Source: Planobispora longispora
Lineage (GTDB): Bacteria > Actinomycetota > Actinomycetes > Streptosporangiales > Streptosporangiaceae
NCBI RefSeq assembly: GCF_016863135.1
Contig: NZ_BOOH01000016.1
Coordinates: 248,001 to 312,000 of the forward strand
DNA: 64,000 nt
Reading direction: 5' to 3'
Shown: piece after piece, positions 25,946-33,593 of the stretch
Numbering within the stretch: the stretch's first letter is position 1
Layout of the letters: each line of letters starts with the position of its first letter
Program-made: the position numbers and the translations under genes
The notes under the pieces: model-generated
Told to the model about the DNA's origin: nothing
What the model saw: only the letters and a program-made list of their open reading frames with translations
The model's database searches: none

Positions 25946-26048
25946 TTCTCCGGCGACCCCTTGATCTCCCCGCTCACCCTCTGATCCTCCTGCGCGCCTC
26001 TTGATCTCCCGCGACCCTTGATCTCCCCGTACAGCCCCTGATCCTTCG
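25940..26048 (+). repeat. Six degenerate copies of the holB stop region
   Basis: CCCCTGATTCTCC spans the holB stop. Related 13-mers (CCCTTGATCTCCC and close variants) start at 25958, 25978, 25998, 26015 and 26036, spaced 17 to 21 bases. Every copy keeps TGA. Confidence 0.75.
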
Positions 26049-26112
26049 CGGGACTCCCATCCTGGTGCGGGCTCTCGGTTCCTTGCGCGCTTCTCCAGGC
26101 CTCTGGAACGAA

Positions 26113-26148
26113 GAAATGGAGCTATCCGTAATCGGATGGCTCCATTTC
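26113..26148 (+). terminator. Rho-independent terminator after holB
   Basis: GAAATGGAGC-T-ATCCG and CGGAT-G-GCTCCATTTC form a 16-bp stem (one G-T pair) around TAAT, followed by GTATTTTTC. It is unusually AT-rich for this genome. Confidence 0.85.
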
Positions 26149-26300
26149 GTATTTTTCATACTAATGGAACCGATCTCCGTTAACTCCCCTCCAAGAGACG
26201 GAGAAGATCGTTAGAATCACAGGAAAAATCTACCCATTCGTTATAAATGGTGTCAGTGTGTCCTGCGCTACGGGGATGAGCGGAAGGGACCGGGGGTCTG
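26149..26300 (+). promoter_or_regulatory. AT-rich upstream region of the glycosyltransferase operon
   Basis: Rich in A/T (GTTAGAATCACAGGAAAAATC, TCGTTATAAATGG), unlike most of the window. It is a probable promoter region for the next two genes. No clear box pair can be assigned. Confidence 0.35.
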
Positions 26301-27059
26301 TTGGCCGGCAGGGAAACACGTTATGAGACCGCTCCAGCGGGGGCCGGAAGGGCCGTCACAAGCCGGGTGGCCGACGACGACTCATTGAGGATCGAGTGGC
26401 CGGAACCGGACGACGGGGAAATCGTCCTACGGCACACGGAGACGGGAGAGGAGCACGCCGGCGCCGAGCTGTCCGGTCTCGCGCCGGGGACGTGGGCGGT
26501 GTGGAAGCACGGCGCCCCCCTCGTCACCGATGACCCGGGATTCTCCCTCGACGGGCTGACCGCCTACGCGGGCAGGCCCCGCAGCAAGGAGATCCGCGCG
26601 TTCCGCACCCGGGAGGGAACCCTTCACGTGCTGGTCCGCGAGGTCGAGCCGTACGTCGAGGTGACCCGGGTCTGCCCGGAAGGCGGCATGATCACCGTTG
26701 AGGGGCTGATCGCGTACGGCGAGTCGTTCCCGGCCGAGCGTCCGGCCGGACTCGTGGCCGTGGCCAGGAAGGGCCCGCACTCGGCGGGCGGCGGGACGGT
26801 CGCGGGACGCCGGTTCACCGGGAGGATCCCGATCACGCCGCTGGCCGAGGGACAGACGAGACGGCGGGTCTTCTGGGACCTGTTCGCCGAGATCGACGGG
26901 GTACGGCTCGCGCTGGCCGCCCGACTCGACGACGTCACCGAGAAGAAGACCCGGATGAGGTTCCCCGCGCAGTACCTGGGGCAGGTGCGGGTGCGGCCGT
27001 ACTTCACCGACGCCGACAGTCTGGCCGTCGCGTGCACGATCGAGGAGAAGACCTCATGA
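26301..27059 (+). CDS. Hypothetical protein upstream of and overlapping a glycosyltransferase gene
   Basis: A 252-residue soluble protein with beta-rich segments (TREGTLHVLVREVEPYVEVTRV, GMITVEGLIAYG, RRVFWDLFAEIDGVRLALAARLDD). It resembles a transferase-associated or carbohydrate-accessory domain, but I cannot name the family. The start is TTG at 26301; it could be a later GTG. Its stop overlaps the glycosyltransferase start (ATGA), so both act together, perhaps in synthesis of a cell-wall glycopolymer. Confidence 0.65.
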   Translation: MAGRETRYETAPAGAGRAVTSRVADDDSLRIEWPEPDDGEIVLRHTETGEEHAGAELSGLAPGTWAVWKHGAPLVTDDPGFSLDGLTAYAGRPRSKEIRAFRTREGTLHVLVREVEPYVEVTRVCPEGGMITVEGLIAYGESFPAERPAGLVAVARKGPHSAGGGTVAGRRFTGRIPITPLAEGQTRRRVFWDLFAEIDGVRLALAARLDDVTEKKTRMRFPAQYLGQVRVRPYFTDADSLAVACTIEEKTS

Positions 27060-28210
27060 AGATCTCCTTCCTGATCCTCAACGCATACGGGATGGGTGGC
27101 ACGATCCGGGCCACCCTCGACCTCGCCACCGAGCTGTCCGACCGGCACGACGTCGAGGTCATCAGTGTCTTCCAGCACGCCGACCGGCCGTTCCTCCCGC
27201 TGGGGGCGAAGGTCCGGCTCCGCTCGCTGGTGGACCTGCGGGAGGGCGCGAAGGTCCGCTGGCCGTACACGAAGCGGGCCGAGCGGCTGAGCCAGGAGCC
27301 GAGCGCGCTGATCCACCCGGAGGAGCGGGCCTACGCCTCCTTCACCGCGTGGAGTGACGACGTCCTCCGGCGGGAGCTGCGCAGGCTCCGCACCGACGTG
27401 CTCGTGACCACCCGGGCCGGGCTCAACGTCATGGCCGCCCGCTTCGCCCGCAGGAGGGTCGTCACGATCGCCCAGGAGCACCTGCACTTCGCGGCGCACA
27501 AGCCGGGGATCTTCGAGGAGATCCGGCAGTGGTACCCGAAGCTGGACGCGGTCGTCACCCTCACCGAGGCGGACGAGCAGGACTACCGGGGCATGCTCGA
27601 CCGGTCCGGCACGGGAGTGTTCACCATCGGCAACGGGCTGGCCGGAGGACCGCGCCCGGTGTCCCGGCAGGAGAACCGGATCGTGCTGGCCGCCGGGCGG
27701 CTGGTGCCGGTCAAGGGATACGACCGGTTGCTGAAGGCGTTCGCGCAGGTCATCGCGGTCCGGCCGGACTGGAAACTGCGGATCTACGGGGAGGGCCGGG
27801 TCAGCGACAAGCTGGTCAAACTGGCCACCAAGCTGCGCCTGCACAACAACGTCGTGTTCATGGGATCGACCGGGGACATCGAGGGCGAGCTGGCCAAGGC
27901 CTCGATCCACGCGGTCAGCTCGCGGTTCGAGGGCTTCGGCATGACCATCATCGAGGCGTTCGCGTGCGGGGTTCCGGTGGTCAGCTTCGACTGCCCGCGA
28001 GGGCCGAGAGAGATCATCACCTCGGGCCACGACGGGCTGCTCGTCCCGCCCGACGACGTCGACGCCCTGGCCGCGGGTCTGCTCAAGATGATCGACGACG
28101 AGGACGGCCGCCGCCGGATGGCCGCCAACGCGCGGGAGACGGCCCGCGAGTACTCCATCTCGACGATCGCGGACCGCTGGGAGGACGCCTTCGCCGAACT
28201 GGCCGGGTGA
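27056..28210 (+). CDS. GT4-family glycosyltransferase
   Basis: A 384-residue GT-B fold enzyme. The N domain starts MKISFLILNAYGMGG; the C domain has the GT4 pattern AAGRLVPVKGYDRLLKAFAQV, then SSRFEGFGMTIIEAFACGVPVVSFDCPRGP, whose ExxxxxxxxE motif holds the nucleotide-sugar diphosphate. It transfers a sugar from a nucleotide donor with retention, acceptor unknown. The MKIS start overlaps the upstream gene's stop, and an earlier in-frame ATG at 27032 is less likely. Confidence 0.93.
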   Translation: MKISFLILNAYGMGGTIRATLDLATELSDRHDVEVISVFQHADRPFLPLGAKVRLRSLVDLREGAKVRWPYTKRAERLSQEPSALIHPEERAYASFTAWSDDVLRRELRRLRTDVLVTTRAGLNVMAARFARRRVVTIAQEHLHFAAHKPGIFEEIRQWYPKLDAVVTLTEADEQDYRGMLDRSGTGVFTIGNGLAGGPRPVSRQENRIVLAAGRLVPVKGYDRLLKAFAQVIAVRPDWKLRIYGEGRVSDKLVKLATKLRLHNNVVFMGSTGDIEGELAKASIHAVSSRFEGFGMTIIEAFACGVPVVSFDCPRGPREIITSGHDGLLVPPDDVDALAAGLLKMIDDEDGRRRMAANARETAREYSISTIADRWEDAFAELAG

Positions 28211-28252
28211 CGACGGGGTCCGGGGCGCCGGAGGGACCTTGAGGGCCTTCAC

Positions 28253-28330
28253 GGGTTCCGCGAGCTCCGCGGACTCCGCGGGTTCCGTGATCTCGGGAAG
28301 GCCGGCGGGCTCCGCGGGCTCCGCGGGTTT
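28253..28330 (+). repeat. Short GC-rich repeats (CTCCGCGGG type)
   Basis: Seven or so degenerate 9- to 10-bp units (GGTTCCGCG, GCTCCGCGG, ACTCCGCGG, and so on) fill the space between the glycosyltransferase and the sigma-factor gene. Confidence 0.6.
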
Positions 28331-28384
28331 CGGTCGGCGGGCCGAGCAGCAGAGGGCCCGTCACGGCGTCTCTGTGATGTGACC

Positions 28385-28966
28385 ATGTCATTGTCGGGGA
28401 CGACCCCGGAACCCGAGATAGAGCTGCTCTCCCACGGGATGCCGCCGGCGCCGCTCTCCCGCGGGGAGCCGTCGGCCGATGAGCGCATCGACGTCGCGGC
28501 GCTGTTCGCCGAGCACCACCTCGGCCTCGTACGGCTGGCGCTGCTCATGGTGGGCGACCAGCCCACGGCCGAGGACGTCGTCCAGGAGGCGTTCACCCGT
28601 ACCCACGCCGGGCGCCGCCGCCTGCGCGACCCCCAGAAGGCGCTGGCCTACGTCCGGTCGGCGGTGCTGAACGGGGCCCGGTCCGTGCTGCGCCGCCGGG
28701 CGGTCGCGTTCCGGCGGGCCGTGCCGTACGAGCCGCCGGTCTGGTCGGCCGAGCACGCCACGCTGCTCGGCGAGGAGCGCCGGGAGGTGCTCCTCGCGCT
28801 GCGCCGCCTGCCCGCCCGGCAGCGCGAGGCCCTGGTGCTGCGCTACTACTTCGACCTCTCCGATCCGGAGATCGCCCAGACCATGGGCATCGGCGCCAGC
28901 ACCGCCCGGTCCACTCTCACCCGCGGCCTGGCCGCGCTCGCCCGCGCCCTTGGGGAGGAAGCATGA
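28385..28966 (+). CDS. ECF RNA polymerase sigma factor (SigE-like group)
   Basis: A 193-residue sigma factor. Region 2 contains LFAEHHLGLVRLALLMVGDQPTAEDVVQEAF, region 4 contains LRRLPARQREALVLRYYFDLSDPEIAQTMGI followed by STARSTLTRGLAAL. The N-terminal 35 residues are an extra, acidic and unstructured. I chose the ATG at 28385 over a GTG two codons earlier. The stop overlaps the next gene's start (ATGA), as in sigma/anti-sigma pairs. Confidence 0.9.
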   Translation: MSLSGTTPEPEIELLSHGMPPAPLSRGEPSADERIDVAALFAEHHLGLVRLALLMVGDQPTAEDVVQEAFTRTHAGRRRLRDPQKALAYVRSAVLNGARSVLRRRAVAFRRAVPYEPPVWSAEHATLLGEERREVLLALRRLPARQREALVLRYYFDLSDPEIAQTMGIGASTARSTLTRGLAALARALGEEA

Positions 28967-29643
28967 CCACCGGCAACCGTCCGTACGACCCGTCCGCCTC
29001 GGAAGACCACCTGTCCGCCGTCGAGGATCGCCTGCGTGACGCCCTGTCCGCGGCCGCCGCGACCGCCGTCGAGCCCCGCCCGCTGGCTGTTCCCTCCCGC
29101 CGCGCCCGTTTTCGTCTCCACCTCCGTCTCCGGCTCCCGGCGGTGCTCGCCGCTGCGGCCACGGTCACCGCGGCCGCCATCACTCTCATGACCGTGTGGC
29201 CGGAGCTCAGGCCGTCCGCTTCGGACCTGTCGAGGGAGCGCATCACGGCGATGGCCACGGCCGACGCCGCGCCGGACCAGGCTGACGCGACCGAGATAAG
29301 GGTCTTCCTCTGCAAGGACGACGACCACTATCAGCAGCAGTGCGGTGACACGGGGGCGACGGAGGCGGAGAAAGGGGAGATCCGGCGGACGCTCGAAGGG
29401 CTGCCGGGAGTGACGGCCGTCACTTTCGAGGACAGTGGGGAAGCCTACGAAGCTTTCAAGCGGATGTACGGGGAGGACGACGTCCTGGTCAGGGCGATCC
29501 AGGCCGAGGACATGCCCGAGTCCTTCCGGGCCCTGGTCGACGACGGAGCCGATCGCCAGATGATCATCGACACGATGAGGGGGGTCCGCGGCGTCTCCGT
29601 CGTGTCCGCCCTCCAGTGCCCGCCGGCCATGGAGCCGTGCTGA
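28963..29643 (+). CDS. Membrane protein with FtsX-type extracellular domain, partner of the ECF sigma
   Basis: A 226-residue protein: a cytosolic N-part of about 60 residues with SAVEDRLRDALSAAA, one membrane helix (LPAVLAAAATVTAAAITLMTV, about 65-86), and an outer domain from about 108. That domain resembles the FtsX ectodomain: EIRVFLCKDDDHYQQQCG, EIRRTLEGLPGVTAVTFEDSGEAYEAFK, AEDMPESFRALV and RGVRGVSVV. It does not have the four-helix FtsX permease. By position it is an anti-sigma factor whose sensor is the FtsX-like domain (inference). Confidence 0.75.
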   Translation: MTTGNRPYDPSASEDHLSAVEDRLRDALSAAAATAVEPRPLAVPSRRARFRLHLRLRLPAVLAAAATVTAAAITLMTVWPELRPSASDLSRERITAMATADAAPDQADATEIRVFLCKDDDHYQQQCGDTGATEAEKGEIRRTLEGLPGVTAVTFEDSGEAYEAFKRMYGEDDVLVRAIQAEDMPESFRALVDDGADRQMIIDTMRGVRGVSVVSALQCPPAMEPC

Positions 29644-29813
29644 ACCCGTACGACCGACGCTGAACGGTCTGGGGCGGCGGTCACCGCGGCGGTGACTGCG
29701 CTCCGGAAGCCGCCTCCCCGCGGGGATCCGGGCCTCCTGGCGGTCTCCCGCGAGGGCGGGGACGGCGCGTAGTGTGGACGTGAGCCGTACCACTAGCTTG
29801 GTCTGGGAGCCGC

Positions 29814-30671
29814 ATGAGCATGATCATGGCCGTGAGCTTCACCCGTTACGGCCGGCTGTACTACCTCGACCCCGGTGAGCACAGCCCCAAGGTCGGCGAC
29901 AAGGTGCTCGTGCCCACCGACGCCGGGCCCGAGGTGGCCGAGTGCGTGTGGGCGCCGCAGTGGACGAGCGAGGAGGTCGGCGGGCTGCCGGTCTGCGCGG
30001 GCATCGCGGCGGAGGAGCACCTGGCCCGCGACGAGAGCAACAAGCGGCACCGCGCGGAGGCCAGGAGTGTCTCCAAGCGCCTGATCAGGCGGCACTCCCT
30101 GCCGATGAAGGTCGTCGGCGTCGACTACCTCGACGCCGACAACGTCTACACGGTCTACTTCTCCGCCCCGCACCGCGTCGACTTCCGCGCCCTGGTCCGC
30201 GACCTGGCCCGCAACCTGCGCGCCCGGGTCGAGCTGCGTCAGATCGGCCCCCGCGACGAGGCCCGCCTCCAGGGCGGCATCGGCCCCTGCGGACGTGACC
30301 TGTGCTGCGCCACCTTCCTGAAGGACTTCGAGCCGGTCTCGGTCCGGATGGCCAAGGACCAGGACCTCCCCGTCAATCCGATGCGCATCGCGGGCGCGTG
30401 CGGGCGGTTGATGTGCTGTCTGAAGTACGAGCACCCGCTCTACCTCGAGGCGCACAGCAGGATGCCCCGCCCCGGCCTGAAGGTGGACACCCCTCAGGGG
30501 CCGGGGACCGTGGTGGGACGCAACGTCCCCTCCGACTCCGTCGTGGTCCGGCTGGAGGAGGGCGGCCGGCGCTGCGCGTGCCCGTCGGCCTCGGTCTGCT
30601 CACCGCGCAAGCAGCACGACGAGATGTACGGCGAGGCGGTCACGGTCGCCGAGGGCCGCCCGGAGGAATAG
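29814..30671 (+). CDS. ricT: PSP1/RicT-like protein
   Basis: A 285-residue PSP1 domain protein of the RicT/YaaT type, which in Bacillus works with partners in RNA maturation and iron-sulfur-dependent control. The cysteine signatures are clear: GPCGRDLCCATFL, GACGRLMCCLKYE, and CACPSASVCS. The start MSMIMAV has three nearby in-frame ATGs. It commonly follows holB in bacteria, here separated by four accessory genes. Confidence 0.88.
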   Translation: MSMIMAVSFTRYGRLYYLDPGEHSPKVGDKVLVPTDAGPEVAECVWAPQWTSEEVGGLPVCAGIAAEEHLARDESNKRHRAEARSVSKRLIRRHSLPMKVVGVDYLDADNVYTVYFSAPHRVDFRALVRDLARNLRARVELRQIGPRDEARLQGGIGPCGRDLCCATFLKDFEPVSVRMAKDQDLPVNPMRIAGACGRLMCCLKYEHPLYLEAHSRMPRPGLKVDTPQGPGTVVGRNVPSDSVVVRLEEGGRRCACPSASVCSPRKQHDEMYGEAVTVAEGRPEE

Positions 30672-30990
30672 CCCGCCGGATCCCGCGGGCCACAGCACCG
30701 GTCCGGCCGCCACCCGCTCAGCCGTCACCGGGCTCGCTCCGGCCAGGGAAATCGGGTTGTTCGGGGAGACGGCGGCTCGCCATCATCGGGCACATGCACG
30801 TGCCCTACCGGGAACGGATCGGATCCACTGATGTGATCTGCCTGTCCCCGGTCGCCCACGCCGTCCCCCGCCTGACAGCCCGGCCGCCCCGCGGGAACGG
30901 CGTCCGCTGCCCGGGATCGGCTGGTATGAGGGCGCGAGTAACGCCCGGGACCATGTAGACTGCCTTAGGTCGTGCGGACACGCACGGCAC
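30672..30990. other. Intergenic region before tRNA-Thr
   Basis: GCCCGC / GCGGGC at 30672-30691 can fold into a short hairpin after the ricT stop. The rest holds no coding sequence I can support; TAGACTGCCTTAGGT near 30956-30970 may be part of the tRNA promoter. Confidence 0.4.
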
Positions 30991-31067
30991 GCCGCCTTAG
31001 CTCAGTCGGCCAGAGCACTTCACTCGTAATGAAGGGGTCTGGGGTTCGATTCCCCAAGGCGGCTCCA
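30991..31067 (+). tRNA. tRNA-Thr (anticodon CGT), CCA encoded
   Basis: Acceptor GCCGCCT pairs with AGGCGGC; the anticodon arm CTTCA-CTCGTAA-TGAAG gives CGT; the T-arm is GGGGTTCGATTCCCC. Discriminator T then CCA follow. From the anticodon region to the 3' end the sequence is duplicated 1.86 kb downstream, so this 3' half was probably supplied by an inserted element. Confidence 0.95.
31025..31066 (+). other. Attachment site copy 1 (left), inside tRNA-Thr
   Basis: 38 bases at 31029-31066 are identical to 32888-32925; four more bases upstream match 3 of 4. The repeat runs from the anticodon arm to the second C of CCA, typical of tyrosine-recombinase attachment in tRNA genes. Confidence 0.88.
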
Positions 31068-31073
31068 GCTCAG

Positions 31074-31102
31074 AGGCCCTCACCGATTCCTGGTGAGGGC
31101 CT
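31074..31102 (+). terminator. Terminator supplied after tRNA-Thr
   Basis: AGGCCCTCACC / GGTGAGGGCCT, 11 bp, loop of seven, then TTTT. It ends the tRNA transcript inside the island edge. Confidence 0.85.
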
Positions 31103-31257
31103 TTTGCTAACACCCCTGCTAACAGTGACTTTGCCGACATTCCCTCTCACTGGGGATTGATCGCTCACTCCACAGTCACGCAGGTGATCACTAGGTGATG
31201 CGGTTCATGTCATGCCAAGATCGCTTAGTCGGGATTTCTTGTCGCGTTGATGGTGTC

Positions 31258-31392
31258 GTGCGACGTTATCGATCGCTTGTGGTGCTGATGGGAATCGCCG
31301 TTGCCGTGTCCGGATGTACGGCGAATGCAGCACCTGCTGTCGCGCCTACGATGCCGGTCTGCTCAAGATCGTTGTCCCGCGCTGCGGCATGA
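31258..31392 (+). CDS. Lipoprotein-like N-terminal fragment
   Basis: A 44-residue frame, VRRYRSLVVLMGIAVAVSGC followed by TANAAPAVAPTMP. Basic N-terminus, hydrophobic core and lipobox VSGC make a good lipoprotein signal, but the frame stops soon after, where the HAD-like sequence begins in another frame. Likely the surviving start of a lost lipoprotein gene. Confidence 0.35.
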   Translation: MRRYRSLVVLMGIAVAVSGCTANAAPAVAPTMPVCSRSLSRAAA

Positions 31393-31572
31393 CCCTGCCC
31401 GGTGGGGGATGGATGGTCGGTGACCACCTGGTCGACGACATCGGCGAGGGACGGGCCGCCGGTTTGCGGACGGCTTGGATCGACTGAGGACCTGACCCGG
31501 TCACAAGCACGGGGTGACCACATCGTCACGGACGTACTTCAAGCGATGGAGGCCCTTTACTCACAGACATAG
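31345..31572 (+). pseudogene. HAD-superfamily hydrolase C-terminal fragment, frameshifted
   Basis: One frame reads GWMVGDHLVDDIGEGRAAGLRTAWID then stop at 31485-31487. This is the HAD motif IV region (GDxxxxD). Shifted by one base, the next frame continues with GDHIVTDVLQAMEAL, the usual end of such enzymes. The N-terminal catalytic DxD part is missing. Confidence 0.65.
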
Positions 31573-31897
31573 ATGATCAATGTGGATCAATCTCAGAGGA
31601 TGGGGCTTCGTCCTGCGGAGGTGTCGCGCTGGGTTGAACGGTAGGAGCTTTCGTTGAGGCGTTGTCAATCCTAGCTTTCTTGAAGGATTGTCTGCATATG
31701 TACACAGACTAATAGTTTTAGAATTCGTTTGCGAAGGGTTTGCGCTCGTTGGGGTGTTTTGGTTGATATCATCACATTCTTATCCATTGGTAACGTTCGC
31801 ATAGTTGCATTAAGAGTCATTTCTGTATCGATTGAAAAGTATCTGATGAGTTGATCTTCTGGGACTGCTTAACCTGCCTTGTCCCTACTAGAAGACC
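31573..31897. other. AT-rich non-coding stretch upstream of the nuclease gene
   Basis: 325 bases with much lower GC than the rest of the window (for example TAGTTTTAGAATTCG and TTGATATCATCACATTC). No ORF. It probably holds the nuclease promoter and marks the foreign origin of the island. Confidence 0.55.
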
Positions 31898-32707
31898 ATG
31901 GGGGAAGACGTGACCGAGCAGGCAGCACAGGCGATCGTCGGTGACGGGCAGGCCATCAACTCACCGGAAGCTTCCAAGGGGGGCGGCGGGTCTCCCGTCA
32001 AGAACAAGAAGGAGTCGGGGGCGAAGGCTCTCCCGAAGTGGGAGGCTGATGCGCGGGACCGTGTGCGAACAGCGGTACGTCGCTACTCCAAGCCGCTCGT
32101 CGACCTGGTGGCCCGTGACGCCAACGAAGGGGACACGCGCCTCCTCATCACGGATTTCCTGTGCGAAGGGCTCGGATACGACAAGTACGAAGACCTCACC
32201 ACGGAATATCAAGTCAAAGGTGAGTTCGCCGACTACGGAATCCGCATTGACAAGCAGCTGGTCGCCTTCATAGAAGTGAAGCGCTGTAGTCAGAAGCTCA
32301 ACGCCAAGCATCTGCGGCAGGTTCAGATGTACGCCGTCAATGAGGGTGTTGAGTGGATGATCCTCTCTAACGGGCAAGTCTGGCAGGTCTATCACATGAC
32401 TGCGGGGCTCCCCGTGGTCATCGACATGGCTCTTGAAGTGGACCTACTCAGTGATGCCAGCCTGGCGGCGAAGACCGATGCGCTCTTCTATCTCACAAAG
32501 GAAGCATTCAAACGCCGCCTCATCGACGATCTCTGGAGAGCGCGGGCCGCGACCTCGCCGAAATCCTTGGCGCAGGTGCTTCTATCTGATGTGGTGGTGG
32601 AAGCCGTACGTAAGGAAGTCCGACGCCAGACAAGTTACAACGCCGATGTCACAGAGATCCATCGAATCTTGCGAGAGGAAGTACTCCGGTCGGAGATTCT
32701 GGCCTGA
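31898..32707 (+). CDS. Stand-alone PD-(D/E)XK nuclease with HsdR N-terminal-like domain
   Basis: A 269-residue protein. After a low-complexity N-terminus of about 45 residues it has a nuclease core as in type I restriction HsdR N-terminal domains: TDFLCEGLGYDKYEDLTTEYQ, FADYGIRID (acidic Asp112), LVAFIEVKR (Glu126, Lys128), then LRQVQMYAVNEGVEWMILSNGQVWQVY. No helicase, specificity or methylase gene accompanies it. The C-terminal 90 residues are helical. The ATG is preceded by a weak site. It is the only intact island gene; anti-phage function is inferred from context. Confidence 0.82.
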   Translation: MGEDVTEQAAQAIVGDGQAINSPEASKGGGGSPVKNKKESGAKALPKWEADARDRVRTAVRRYSKPLVDLVARDANEGDTRLLITDFLCEGLGYDKYEDLTTEYQVKGEFADYGIRIDKQLVAFIEVKRCSQKLNAKHLRQVQMYAVNEGVEWMILSNGQVWQVYHMTAGLPVVIDMALEVDLLSDASLAAKTDALFYLTKEAFKRRLIDDLWRARAATSPKSLAQVLLSDVVVEAVRKEVRRQTSYNADVTEIHRILREEVLRSEILA

Positions 32708-32790
32708 GTCGGTAGGTGGACCGCTGATCCTTTGTGGCTGAGGCGCTGACGATGCCGGTCCTCATTGAGGACATATCGTGACCGCATCGG

Positions 32791-32825
32791 GATCACGCTT
32801 CACGCCGTGGGCCTGAAGCGTGATC
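32791..32825 (+). terminator. Hairpin after the nuclease gene
   Basis: GATCACGCTTCA / TGAAGCGTGATC, a 12-bp perfect stem with an 11-base loop, about 85 bases after the nuclease stop. Confidence 0.7.
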
Positions 32826-32883
32826 TTGCTGACGTGGGTGCTAATAACGGGCCTGGGCGGTCCTGGACAGTCGTGATCTAACC

Positions 32884-32925
32884 CGTGATGAAGGGGTCTG
32901 GGGTTCGATTCCCCAAGGCGGCTCC
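32884..32925 (+). other. Attachment site copy 2 (right), tRNA-Thr 3'-end duplicate
   Basis: Second copy of the 38-bp core (32888-32925). It ends GGCTCCGC rather than GGCTCCA, so it does not restore CCA and is not a tRNA: the 5' half is missing. Confidence 0.88.
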
Positions 32926-32930
32926 GCAGG

Positions 32931-32968
32931 CGAAAAGCCCTCCGGGTGATCCCGGAGGGCTTTTTCGA
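32931..32968 (+). terminator. Terminator after the right attachment site
   Basis: AAAAGCCCTCCGGG TGAT CCCGGAGGGCTTTTT, a strong hairpin with T run. Its position beside the tRNA 3'-end copy suggests it ended the tRNA-Thr transcript before insertion. Confidence 0.85.
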
Positions 32969-33076
32969 TCTTGTACAGCAGCGGAATAGGGCAACGGGTC
33001 CGGCGGGTGGCGGAACTCCAGCGGATCCTGTTGAGTTGGGCGGAGTGAGTCCGCCCTCTCCCCAGAGGAACCCTTC

Positions 33077-33484
33077 ATGGTCGAAGCACCCGTGACCGAG
33101 CGCATGTCGTCATGGGCGAGAGCCGCCCAGGTCATCATGATGCTTCAAGCGGCGTTCGGCGTCGTGGCGGGGATATCGCTGCTCGTTCTTCTGTCCGGGG
33201 CGCAGGGCGGAGGCATCGGCCCGGTAGAGGCCGGGTTGCTCTTCGCCGGCATCGTTCTGGTGCTGCTGACCGGCTGGACGGCGGGGAGATGGAACTCCAG
33301 GCGTGCGCAGGTCTGGACTGCTTCGGTCGTGCTTGAAGGACTCATCCTGGTCGGCAACGTCTCGGTGATCTCTTTCGACGCCTGGTCCGACTTCGAGGTT
33401 TCGGACGGCTTCGCCCTCCTCATTCCGGCTGCCGCGTTCCTGATGTTGCTTCTTCCCTCGACGAAGGCCTGGTTCGACCGCTGA
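33077..33484 (+). CDS. Small four-helix membrane protein
   Basis: A 135-residue protein with four hydrophobic segments (about 18-42, 50-66, 80-98 and 112-128), short loops and the end STKAWFDR. There is a GAGGAACC site before the ATG. It looks like a conserved actinomycete membrane protein of unknown role; no motif identified. It lies just outside the island. Confidence 0.6.
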   Translation: MVEAPVTERMSSWARAAQVIMMLQAAFGVVAGISLLVLLSGAQGGGIGPVEAGLLFAGIVLVLLTGWTAGRWNSRRAQVWTASVVLEGLILVGNVSVISFDAWSDFEVSDGFALLIPAAAFLMLLLPSTKAWFDR

Positions 33485-33593
33485 AGCCCCTCCCGGGCGA
33501 TCTGCCCGGTGTGCTTCCCGGCCCGGCACGCCGTCGTTTCCCGGGGTCCGGACGGGACCCGGGAAACGTGGGGGCTGCGCAGACTGACATCTG

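Larger units (their letters stand above)
31067..32887 (+). mobile_element. Minimal genomic island inserted at tRNA-Thr
   Basis: A 1.8-kb segment bounded by the 38-bp exact repeat. It carries a lipoprotein-like start, a frameshifted HAD fragment, an AT-rich control region and one nuclease gene. Two TGCTAACA copies, 12 bases apart at 31105 and 31117, lie beside the left site and could be integrase arm-type sites. No integrase, replication or transfer gene remains, so it is a deleted integrative element or one mobilised by another element. Confidence 0.75.

Noticed and set aside
25420-26300. A real gene in the holB-glycosyltransferase gap
   Set aside because: Only repeats, a terminator and AT-rich sequence; no start site with coding bias.
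32884-32925. A second tRNA-Thr gene
   Set aside because: Only the 3' half is present; no acceptor 5' strand or D-arm precedes it. It is an attachment-site copy.
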